NCBI GenBank assembly: GCA_947624155.1
Contig: CANQJB010000003.1
Span: 1-64,000 of the forward strand
Direction: 5' to 3'
DNA from: an uncultured Clostridia bacterium
GTDB lineage: Bacteria > Bacillota > Clostridia > Oscillospirales > Ruminococcaceae
Length of the DNA: 64,000 nt
The translations under genes were made by a program, and so were the position numbers. How positions within the stretch are numbered: position 1 is the first letter of the stretch; the number at the start of each line of letters is the position of its first letter. Of this stretch, positions 51,132 through 59,116 are shown piece by piece. The notes below the pieces were generated by a model. It did no database searches, was not told the origin of the DNA, and saw only the letters and a list, made by a program, of their open reading frames with translations.

Positions 51132-51500
51132 TTGAAAAGCGTAAAGCGGGGCAGAGGCCCGTCGTTTATTCAGGGAGTCATGTCGGTGATAATGGCCGTA
51201 TTCGGCGCTGCGTGGACAGCTTTTGCAATCTATCTCGGAGCCGGAGCCTTTGCGCTGTTCGGGCTGGTGTTTATCGCGATAGCAGTTGCGCAGGCGGTCT
51301 ATAACTTTCACAACGCCTCCTCGAAAAACCGCTTTTCCGAGTTTGACATAACCGACAGCGGCGAGGAGCCCGACCCGCTGAACAAAATTTCGGGCGAAAA
51401 TGAGCAGCCCGCCCTGCCAGACGGCGGCTACTGCCCCTATTGCGGCGCGAAGGCCGAGAGCGGATATTCGTTCTGTCGGCGCTGCGGACGAAAGCTTTGA
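51132..51500 (+). CDS. Small membrane protein with a C-terminal zinc ribbon
   Basis: 122 residues. Two membrane helices near 18-40 and 43-62 are followed by a charged linker and a zinc ribbon with C-P-Y-C-G and C-R-R-C-G near the end. Such double-helix plus zinc-ribbon proteins are common in Bacillota, with no known function. A GTG at 51123 overlaps the AAAGGAG site, so the TTG at 51132, eight bases behind the site, is the better start. It lies between the acetyltransferase and comM. Confidence 0.75.
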   Translation: MKSVKRGRGPSFIQGVMSVIMAVFGAAWTAFAIYLGAGAFALFGLVFIAIAVAQAVYNFHNASSKNRFSEFDITDSGEEPDPLNKISGENEQPALPDGGYCPYCGAKAESGYSFCRRCGRKL

Positions 51501-51515
51501 ACGGGAGGCGACGTT

Positions 51516-53045
51516 ATGTTTTGCAAGGTCAACGGAATGGGTCTGAACGGCCTCAACGCTTATCCGGTCGATGTTGAGATCGACCTCAGCCGGGGTATCG
51601 AGCGGTTCGACATCGTCGGAATGGCGGACACCGCGGTCAAGGAATCCCGCGAGAGAATACGCGCCGCGCTAAAAACCGCGGGGCTGAAATTCCCGGCCGC
51701 CTCGGTCGTTATCAACCTCGCTCCGGCAGACGTCAAAAAGACCGGTTCGCTCCACGATCTCGCGATCGCTGTCGCGATAATGGAGGCGATGAGCGAGGTT
51801 CTGGAGCCGATCGACGACTCCGCCTTTATCGGCGAGCTCTCGCTCGGCGGCGAGGTCAGGCCGGTAAACGGCGTTCTGCCGATGACGATAACCGCTCAAA
51901 AGAGCGGCATAAAGCGAATCTTTGTCCCCGCCGACAACGCCTATGAGGCGTCGGTGGTCGCGGGAATCGAGGTCTACGGCGTTTCGTCTTTGGGCGAGCT
52001 TAAAGACCACTTGAACGGCGGCTCTCGGATTGTGAGAATGCCGCAGTATGTCCCGAAGCCGGAGGAATACTTCGGCGGGCTCGATTTTGCCGACGTCAAG
52101 GGTCAGGCCTTCGCGAAAAGGGCGCTCGAGGTCGCAGCCTGCGGCGGACACAACGTAATCATGATCGGCGCGCCCGGCTCGGGAAAGAGTATGCTCGCGA
52201 AGCGAATGCCCTCTATTCTTCCGACAATGACCTTTGAGGAGTCTATTGAAACCACAAACGTCTATTCGATCGCGGGAATGATCGACAAAAACTCCCCGCT
52301 GATAACCCGGCGGCCTTTCCGCTCGCCCCACCACACCGTCTCGACCGCGGGGCTTACCGGCGGCGGAGGAATTCCGAGGCCGGGCGAGATTTCGCTCGCG
52401 CACAACGGTCTGCTGTTTTTGGACGAGCTAGCCGAGTTTCCGAGAATAACGCTCGAACTGCTGCGCCAGCCGGTCGAGGATCAGAAAATAACGATCAGCC
52501 GCGCCTCCGGCTCGGTGACCTACCCTTGCAGCGTGATGCTCGTCGCGGCAATGAACCCCTGCCCCTGCGGATATTACGGCCACCCGACCAAAAAGTGCAG
52601 CTGCACCCCGAAGCAGGTCCAGCAGTATCTTTCGAGGATCTCGGGGCCGCTCCTCGACCGCTTTGACCTTCACATCGAGATCGCGCCGGTCGAATATGAC
52701 AGCCTCGCCTCGGAGGCAAAGGAGGAGGGCAGCGCAGCGATACGCGAAAGAGTTCAGAAAGCGCGGGAGATTCAGAACCGCCGATTTAAAGGCACCGGAA
52801 TAACCTGCAACGCGCGCATCACGCCTGACATTCTGCGCGAGGTCTGCCCGCTGACCGACCAGGCAAACCGGCTTCTGAAAGATGTCTTCGACCGCCTCGG
52901 GCTGTCGGCAAGGGCCTACGACAAAATTCTGAAGGTAGCGAGAACCGTCGCAGACATGGACGGCAGCGAGCCGATCGACAGGGTGCATATTTCCCAGGCG
53001 GTCAGATATCGCACTCTCGACCGAAAGTTCTGGGCAAACGAATAA
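51516..53045 (+). CDS. comM: ComM/YifB family Mg-chelatase-like AAA+ ATPase
   Basis: 509 residues. The N-terminal domain has the ChlI-like L-N-A-Y-P-V-D-V-E-I-D opening. An AAA+ core follows with Walker A G-A-P-G-S-G-K-S-M-L, F-R-S-P-H-H-T-V-S, Walker B L-L-F-L-D-E-L-A-E-F, and M-N-P-C-P-C-G. In Gram-negatives ComM drives branch migration during natural transformation; the Bacillota homologue may have the same role, but this is not proved. CGGGAGGCG precedes the ATG. It is the last gene of a likely three-gene unit. Confidence 0.95.
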   Translation: MFCKVNGMGLNGLNAYPVDVEIDLSRGIERFDIVGMADTAVKESRERIRAALKTAGLKFPAASVVINLAPADVKKTGSLHDLAIAVAIMEAMSEVLEPIDDSAFIGELSLGGEVRPVNGVLPMTITAQKSGIKRIFVPADNAYEASVVAGIEVYGVSSLGELKDHLNGGSRIVRMPQYVPKPEEYFGGLDFADVKGQAFAKRALEVAACGGHNVIMIGAPGSGKSMLAKRMPSILPTMTFEESIETTNVYSIAGMIDKNSPLITRRPFRSPHHTVSTAGLTGGGGIPRPGEISLAHNGLLFLDELAEFPRITLELLRQPVEDQKITISRASGSVTYPCSVMLVAAMNPCPCGYYGHPTKKCSCTPKQVQQYLSRISGPLLDRFDLHIEIAPVEYDSLASEAKEEGSAAIRERVQKAREIQNRRFKGTGITCNARITPDILREVCPLTDQANRLLKDVFDRLGLSARAYDKILKVARTVADMDGSEPIDRVHISQAVRYRTLDRKFWANE

Positions 53046-53134
53046 GATTACAAAATGCGGATGCCCGATGAAATGCTCGGACTGATAAAGCGGGCCGGAT
53101 TTGAATAACTATATTATATCAGGAGGACATAAAG

Positions 53135-54364
53135 ATGACAAAACAGGAGATTATGAAAATTTTTGAAGACACGGCTTACACAAGAACCGGCGGAAGCGAC
53201 GCCGAGCTCAGATGCGCGGAATATCTTCGGGCGAAGTGCCTGGAGTTCGGCGGAAAGGCCGAGATCTGGCCGTTTAAGGTCGATATGGCCGAAATGAAGC
53301 GCGAGGAGCTTTTTATCGACGGCGAAAAGGTCGAGTGCAAGGGCTATCTTTGCTGCGGCTCGGGCGAGGTCGAGGCGGATATCTACTATATGCCGAACAG
53401 CGACAAATTCTCGCTTTCGGGCTGCAAGGGAAAGATCGTCCTGCTGGACGGACATCTTCGCTGCTGGCCCTATCGCGACATGATCGAAAACGGCGCGGTC
53501 GGGTTTATCACCTACGACGGCAACGCGAACTATTCCGACAGCGACATCGACCGCAGAGAACTGAGAAGCTATTTCACCGAGGGCAAAAAGATTCTCGGCG
53601 CGAATATAAACGCAAAGACCGCGATCGACCTTGTCAGCCGCGGGGCGAAGCGCGCAAAGATCGTGATCGAGCAGAACGAATATGAGGGCGAGAGCCGCGA
53701 CGTCATTTTAGACCTCCCCGGCGAGACCGACGAGACGATCGTCTTTACCGCCCACTACGACTCGACCTCACTTTCTCAGGGAGCCTATGACAATATGTCG
53801 GGCAGCATCGGGATACTCGCCGCGGCGGAATATTTCGCAGCCCGCCCCCACCGCCACAGCCTCCGCTTTATCTGGTGCGGCTCGGAGGAACGCGGGCTTC
53901 TCGGCTCGAAGGCATATACCGCCTCGCTCAGTGAGGAGGAGCTCAAAAAGATGGTTCTGAATATCAACCTCGACATGATCGGCTCGATAATGGGCAGATT
54001 TATCTGCTGCTGCACCAGCGAGGAAAAGCTGGCGCACTATGTAGAATACATGGCCTCGGAGCGCGGCTTCGGCATCTCCTGCCGCCAGGACGTCTATTCC
54101 AGCGACTCGACCCCCTTTGCCGACCACGGCGTTCCGGCGCTGAGCTTTGCGCGTCTTGCACCCGACAACACCGCGACTATCCACAATTCTTATGACACCG
54201 TCAAGGTGATGAGCGGCGAGCAGATGCTCAAAGACATCGAATTTATAATCGCATTTTCCGAGAGAATGGCAAACGCTGCGAGATGCCCCGTCGGGCGCGA
54301 AATTCCCGAAAACGTCAAGAAAAAGCTTGACTACTACCTGCTCAGAGAGCGAGAAAATAAGTAA
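53135..54364 (+). CDS. M28 family zinc metallopeptidase
   Basis: 409 residues, no signal peptide. The two-zinc aminopeptidase pattern is complete: His207 (F-T-A-H-Y-D-S), the bridging Asp219 (G-A-Y-D-N), the Glu251-Glu252 pair (G-S-E-E-R-G), Asp280 (N-L-D-M-I-G) and His350. A PA-like insert (about 85-180) precedes the catalytic domain. Family members cut single amino acids from peptides, and the lack of a signal points to cytosolic peptide turnover. AGGAGG lies eight bases before the ATG. It is 89 bases after comM. Confidence 0.93.
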   Translation: MTKQEIMKIFEDTAYTRTGGSDAELRCAEYLRAKCLEFGGKAEIWPFKVDMAEMKREELFIDGEKVECKGYLCCGSGEVEADIYYMPNSDKFSLSGCKGKIVLLDGHLRCWPYRDMIENGAVGFITYDGNANYSDSDIDRRELRSYFTEGKKILGANINAKTAIDLVSRGAKRAKIVIEQNEYEGESRDVILDLPGETDETIVFTAHYDSTSLSQGAYDNMSGSIGILAAAEYFAARPHRHSLRFIWCGSEERGLLGSKAYTASLSEEELKKMVLNINLDMIGSIMGRFICCCTSEEKLAHYVEYMASERGFGISCRQDVYSSDSTPFADHGVPALSFARLAPDNTATIHNSYDTVKVMSGEQMLKDIEFIIAFSERMANAARCPVGREIPENVKKKLDYYLLRERENK

Positions 54365-54446
54365 CCGAGTTGTGCTTAACCGTTTCTGAAAGCGCAGAGA
54401 TAATTCTGTGAAAGAATTATTCACTGTATTTTCATCATTTGAAGCA

Positions 54447-54474
54447 TTGACTTTTCTTAAACAGGTGGTATAAT
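54447..54474 (+). promoter_or_regulatory. Promoter of the PepSY lipoprotein gene
   Basis: TTGACT (54447-54452), a 16-base spacer and TATAAT (54469-54474), 112 bases before the start, leaving a long leader. Confidence 0.65.
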
Positions 54475-54586
54475 GATGTTGCAATAAGGATTGCATAAAA
54501 TTTATGCCGAAGCTGGGCGATGTCAAACGGCGCCACCCGCCTCCGAGGCATCAGCTCAGAGCAAAGACATTTTTTGGAGGAGCAGT

Positions 54587-55585
54587 ATGAAAAAATTGTT
54601 ATCACTCGCTGTTGTAATTGTCATGGCCGTTTCGATTACGGCCTGCGCCGCAAACAAGGACTATATCGGAGTCGACCGAGCCAAGTCGATCGCCTTCGCG
54701 AACGCCGGAGTTGAGGAAAACGAGGTTCAGAATCTCGACGTTGAGCTCGACCGGGACCGCGGCACCGAAGTTTATGACATCAACTTTGACATCGACGGCT
54801 ATGAATATGAATACGAAGTCGACGCGGTCAGCGGAGAGATATTCCGCTCACACCGCGAGCTCGAAGACGCGGCCCGCCTACCCGAAGCGACCGTCTCGGA
54901 CGACACTCTGAACGAGGAACCCGTCACCGAAAGCGAACCCGCCGCGACCGAGCCCGCCGTTGAGAATGTTCCCGACGCTGCCCCCGAGCCTGAGGTAACC
55001 TCCGCGCCGGAAACCACCGCAGCGCCCGAAACCGCTCCCGCTCCCGCAACTACCCCCGCCCCCGTGACAACGCCCGCGCCCGCTCAGAATCCTGCCCCCG
55101 CAGCAGCCCCTGCGCAGAACAATTCCGGCGACTATATCTCGATGGAAGCCGCGAAGAAGGCCGCTTTGGACCATGCCGGCCTTAAAGAGAGCGATGTCTG
55201 GGAGGTCAGCGTTGAGCTCGACCGCGAACGCGGAGTTACAGTTTATGACGTCGGATTCGACACCGAGGGCTATGACTACGATTATGAGATCGACGCCTAT
55301 ACCGGCGAGGTCCTCCGCTCCGACAAGGAGCGCGACAACAACGTCCGCCCGGCGAACAAGGTCGACAGCTCCGGCTTCATCTCGGCCGACAGCGCGAGAG
55401 ACATTGCGCTTCAGCACGCCGGCATCTCGCTCAGCGACGCCCGCGAGGTCGATGTCGAGCTCGACAAGTATCTCGGCACCGACAGCTATGAGGTCAGCTT
55501 CAAGTCCGGCGGATATGAATATGACTACGATATCAACGCCTCAACCGGTGAGATCCTCAATAACAAAAAAGAACGCGACGACTGA
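54587..55585 (+). CDS. Lipoprotein with three PepSY domains
   Basis: 332 residues. A signal peptide ends in the lipobox I-T-A-C (Cys18). PepSY-like units lie near 23-90, 208-275 and 285-330. Each starts [YF]-I-x-x-[DE]-x-A-[KR] and carries a V-E-L-D strand. Two then read Y-D-[IV]-x-F-D and the third Y-E-V-S-F-K; all show Y-[ED]-Y-[ED]-[YIV] and T/S-G-E-I/V-L. Between units one and two is a 90-residue Ala/Pro/Thr/Glu spacer that probably crosses the wall. PepSY domains are thought to inhibit or modulate secreted proteases. ATG 54587 has TTGGAGGAG upstream; the open frame continues further up without a better start. Confidence 0.88.
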   Translation: MKKLLSLAVVIVMAVSITACAANKDYIGVDRAKSIAFANAGVEENEVQNLDVELDRDRGTEVYDINFDIDGYEYEYEVDAVSGEIFRSHRELEDAARLPEATVSDDTLNEEPVTESEPAATEPAVENVPDAAPEPEVTSAPETTAAPETAPAPATTPAPVTTPAPAQNPAPAAAPAQNNSGDYISMEAAKKAALDHAGLKESDVWEVSVELDRERGVTVYDVGFDTEGYDYDYEIDAYTGEVLRSDKERDNNVRPANKVDSSGFISADSARDIALQHAGISLSDAREVDVELDKYLGTDSYEVSFKSGGYEYDYDINASTGEILNNKKERDD

Positions 55586-55597
55586 TTTAAGTCAAGT

Positions 55598-55636
55598 CCC
55601 CGCCCCGGCTTTAATGTAAAGCCGGGGCGGGTTTTT
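55598..55636 (+). terminator. Terminator of the PepSY gene
   Basis: Fourteen-base stem (about 55598-55612 with 55618-55631) followed by TTTTT. Confidence 0.88.
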
Positions 55637-55683
55637 AAGTTCATGAATTAGCGGCGAAGTAATGTCAAGCCTATTTACTTTCC

Positions 55684-55872
55684 TTGATAAGGTACAATAT
55701 CTTTTATGCGAGAAAAAGTGTTGAAACAGGCACCAATACAGCCTGCCGGCGCCGCGACGGTGTCAGCGGGCTGTATGTAAAAATTCCATCTTACCGAATG
55801 CAAGAGGAAAAATCTGTGAGCCTTTTGAAGCAATATGCTAATAACTATTGTTTTTATATCCAAAAGATATAA
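55684..55872 (+). pseudogene. Possible remnant of a mobile-element gene, left edge of the foreign islet
   Basis: A 62-codon frame with a TTG start, no ribosome site and A/T-rich flanks. A stretch G-L-Y-V-K-I-P-S-Y followed by L-L-K-Q-Y-A faintly recalls the N-terminus of serine recombinases (L-Y-V-R-V-S ... L-x-x-Y-A). It directly precedes the decayed restriction-modification gene. The likeness is weak and could be chance. Confidence 0.2.
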
Positions 55873-55889
55873 AAGGAGGAGAACGAAAC

Positions 55890-58240
55890 GATGGATTCGA
55901 TGCTTCGGAGAATTTTGTTGTTTTTGAATGCGTAAACCGACTTCTCGAAAAAGGTTATCGTCCCGAGCATATTGAGCTGGAGAAAGAATGGCATCTTGGG
56001 CATGATGCAAAAGGCGGACGCGCTGATATTTGCGTAACAAATGCGAAAGGCGCTATGCTTTTTATCGTTGAATGCAAGACTTGGGGCAAAGAATTTGATA
56101 AGGCGTTAAGTGACACAAAAAATGATGGCGCTCAACTGTTCTCATATTGGCAACAGGAACAATCGTGTAAATGGCTTGTCTTGTATACATCAGATTTTAA
56201 GGATGACACAGTTGAATATAAAGCTCCAACCATTGACTGTTCGGATGACGCAAGCATTGCACTTCTTGCAAAGAAAGATAAATCTATAAAACTCTACGGT
56301 GATGCACATACCGCACTAGAGAAACATGCAGTGTGGAAGGAAACTTATGCCAGTAAAATTCACGACGATCTGATTTTCTCTGAAGATTCCGTTGCATATA
56401 AAATTGGTGTTAAACCGTTGCTAAAAAAGAATCTGCGCGATTTCACACCGGATGATAAGATAGTAAACAAATTTGAAGAAATACTGAGACATAACAATGT
56501 CAGTGATAAAGAAAACGCCTTTAACCGTTTGATTGCTCTATTCATATGCAAACTTGTTGATGAAAGCACAAAGGGCGAGGATGATGAGGTTGAATTTCAG
56601 TATAAGCAGGGAACGGACACATACGAAACTTTGCAGGATCGTCTCCAGCGTTTACATCGGGACGGTATGGAAAAATTCATGCGTGAAGAGATATACTATG
56701 TGTCTGCTGATTACCCGGAGTGCTATTTTCAACCTATACGGGTTCAAAAAGAAAAAAAGCCATAGAGGACTTGCAGAACACGATTCGCATTTTGAAGTTC
56801 TATTCCAATAATGATTTTGCCTTTAAAGATGTTCATAATGAGGAACTGTTCTATCAAAACGGGAAAATACTCGTTGAAATGGTACAGCTATTTGAAAAGT
56901 ACAGAATCGTTTACTCATCAAAGCATCAATTCCTTGGTGATTTATTTGAACAGCTTTTGAATAAAGGCTTTAAGCAGAACGAGGGACAGTTCTTTACTCC
57001 GATGCCGATTACCCGTTTCATTTGGGACAGTCTGCCTATTGACCGTATGGTGAAATCCGATAGGGGCACAGTATATCCCAAAGTAATAGATTATGCGTGC
57101 GGCGCTGGTCATTTTTTAACTGAGGCTATTGAAGCTATCAATTATTTTGCGCAGTCGGATGGGAATAATGAGTGGGTCAGAGATCACATTTATGGGATTG
57201 AAAAAGACTACCGCCTCGCCCGCGTGGCAAAAATATCTCTGTTTATGAACGGCGCCGGCGAAGGAAATATTATTTTTGGCGATGGCTTGGAAAATGCGCC
57301 TGACAAGGGGATTGAAAACGGCTCATTTGATATTCTCGTCGCGAATCCGCCATATTCGGTTAAAGACTTCAAACAGCACTTGCAGTTGAAAAATAACAGC
57401 TTTACGCTCCTTGATCGCATCGGACTGAACGGCGGCGAGATAGAAACACTGTTTGTAGAACGCATCGGGCAGCTTCTGAAACCACATGGTATTGCCGCCG
57501 TTATTTTACCGAGTTCTATACTCTCAAATGACAGCGCCAGCTACACCGGAGCGCGTGAGCAATTATTACAGAATTTCTATATTCGCGCTATTGTTGCCTT
57601 TGGCTCTAAAACATTCGGCGCAACCGGAACGAACACCGTGGTTATGTTCCTCGAAAAATTTAACAAACCGCCAAAGCAGATTGATTTGTCTTCCGATTCC
57701 GTAGACGCTATCTTCAGCGGAATGGGCGGATTGAAAAATCTGGATATGAAAAGGTATATGGAAATACCTATACCTATTCCCCCTATTACTGTTCAGCATC
57801 AGATCATAGACAAATGTGCAAAGATCGAAAATGAATACAATACCACCCGTATGAGCATTGAAAGCTACCGTAGAAAGATAGAAGAGTTGTTCAACGAACT
57901 GGATATAATTTCCAGCGGGGGGGTACAGACTGAGTCTCGCTGATTCTGACCGATTTGATGTATCCATTGGAAAGCGTGTCCTCAATAAACAACTTGTGCC
58001 TGATGGAACGATTCCGGTATACAGCGCCAACGTTAGGGAAGGAAAAAAGGCTTTTCCCGTTCGTACCGTGCGTCTATTGACAGGGTTCAGGGGATAGTAT
58101 TTGCCGTTTGTGAAAGAGATGTTCAGGACAAGACAATTACTCAAATTGAGGAAGTTGAGGCAAAAATAAGCGAAGCCGAAACCAAACTCGAATCCTTGAT
58201 AGGAAAGACTTCAGAAATACTCAATCATTATCTCAACTGA
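55890..58240 (+). pseudogene. Decayed single-chain restriction-modification gene (nuclease, N6-adenine methylase, specificity parts)
   Basis: Three frames together read as one protein. Part one (to 56765) holds a PD-(D/E)xK nuclease with G-R-A-D-I-C-V and V-E-C-K-T-W-G. Part two (56720-57943) holds an N6-adenine methylase with Q-F-F-T-P, D-Y-A-C-G-A-G-H and N-P-P-Y. Part three holds the ends of a specificity domain: D-V-S-I-G-K-R-V-L-N then, in another frame, F-S-R-S-Y-R-A-S-I-D-R-V-Q-G and a C-terminal coiled coil. Breaks lie at about 56720, at a seven-G tract (57917-57923) and at about 58045, where most of the target-recognition domain is missing. The N-terminus also seems shortened: a strong site (AAAGGAGG) leads to ATG 55890, which soon meets a stop. 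Codon use is A/T-rich, unlike the neighbours, so it was transferred and is decaying. Confidence 0.85.
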
Positions 58241-58307
58241 AAAGCTCAGACGAAATACAATTGATGATTTTTAGAGACTTTTTATCTTTTTTGCTGCTGT
58301 CCGTCCC

Positions 58308-58967
58308 CTACCCCACTCTCTTTCCCGACACGATATGGAAAACCGGATTATTTGCGCAGATTTCACCGCCGGAGCACTGATAAACGAGCGCGTATCCGCG
58401 CTGAACAATGCCGAACTCAGCATTCAGCATATCTATACACTTCAAAATGCCTTTCAAATATCCTTCGTTATCAGGCTTAACCGGCTCCGCGACAAAATGA
58501 AGCTCCCAGTTTGGCTCGGGGTGCTTAAGAACGCTGACCTCACCGTCAGTGTAAAAAGCATCTCCCGCCTGCTCACCTGCCGGATATTCATTAACGATCT
58601 TGCGGTCGGTGAACAGGTGAAAATGAACCTGCTGAACTTCCTGCCGCTTTCCGCCGTTTGCGATCAGCACAAAGCCGCCGTCATACTCCGGGTGTGCCGC
58701 GCATATCTCATTTGCCGCCTCCCAAATCTTCACAAAATATCCGCTCAGGCTGTCCTGCGACATCTGCTGCAAATTCCCGATTGCCTTTTTAGGCGAGATG
58801 ATAACGTGGTTTTGATAGGACGGCTTGGGGTGATAAAACGCGATTATCTCCCCGCTGTTATATATTTTTTTGACCGGTATCGCCCAGCTCAGATAATGAA
58901 ACGCAAAGCCCACCGCCTGGCCCATAGATTTTCCCTTTGCCAGCCTGAACAAAAGCCGTTTAATCAT
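58308..58967 (-). CDS. HIT-domain protein
   Basis: 219 residues. The central part has H-V-I-I-S-P-K-K-A-I-G-N-L and then Q-V-H-F-H-L-F, the histidine-triad motif of nucleotide hydrolases and transferases. The first His of the usual H-x-H-x-H is Gln, while the second, the nucleophile in HINT and FHIT proteins, is kept. N- and C-terminal extensions of about 40 and 70 residues are not typical of minimal HIT proteins. A substrate cannot be assigned. It is divergent from the GH31 gene, and its G+C lies between that of the islet and the core. Confidence 0.8.
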   Translation of the reverse strand: MIKRLLFRLAKGKSMGQAVGFAFHYLSWAIPVKKIYNSGEIIAFYHPKPSYQNHVIISPKKAIGNLQQMSQDSLSGYFVKIWEAANEICAAHPEYDGGFVLIANGGKRQEVQQVHFHLFTDRKIVNEYPAGEQAGDAFYTDGEVSVLKHPEPNWELHFVAEPVKPDNEGYLKGILKCIDMLNAEFGIVQRGYALVYQCSGGEICANNPVFHIVSGKRVG

Positions 58968-59038
58968 ATTTCCAGCCCTCCATTAGATGATATGGCAATA
59001 ATAGCATATTATTTTGATAAAAGCAACCGCTTTTTCGA

Positions 59039-59067
59039 TTGACAACGCCGTATATATCCTGTATAAT
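59039..59067 (+). promoter_or_regulatory. Consensus promoter of the GH31 gene
   Basis: TTGACA (59039-59044), a 17-base spacer and TATAAT (59062-59067), both hexamers perfect, 49 bases before the ATG. Confidence 0.88.
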
Positions 59068-59116
59068 GAGCTTATCACCCGTCAATAAAAAATTGCAATA
59101 AGTCAGGAGGCATATC

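Noticed and set aside
53054..53107. Seventeen-codon frame between comM and the M28 peptidase
   Set aside because: Too short, no ribosome site and no supporting context.
54475..54586. Known riboswitch in the PepSY leader (c-di-GMP, fluoride, ZTP considered)
   Set aside because: None of the conserved blocks of these classes could be matched.
56720..57943. Methylase frame as an independent gene starting at GTG 56720
   Set aside because: No ribosome site there, and the methylase family features begin upstream in the other frame; it is better read as part of one broken gene.
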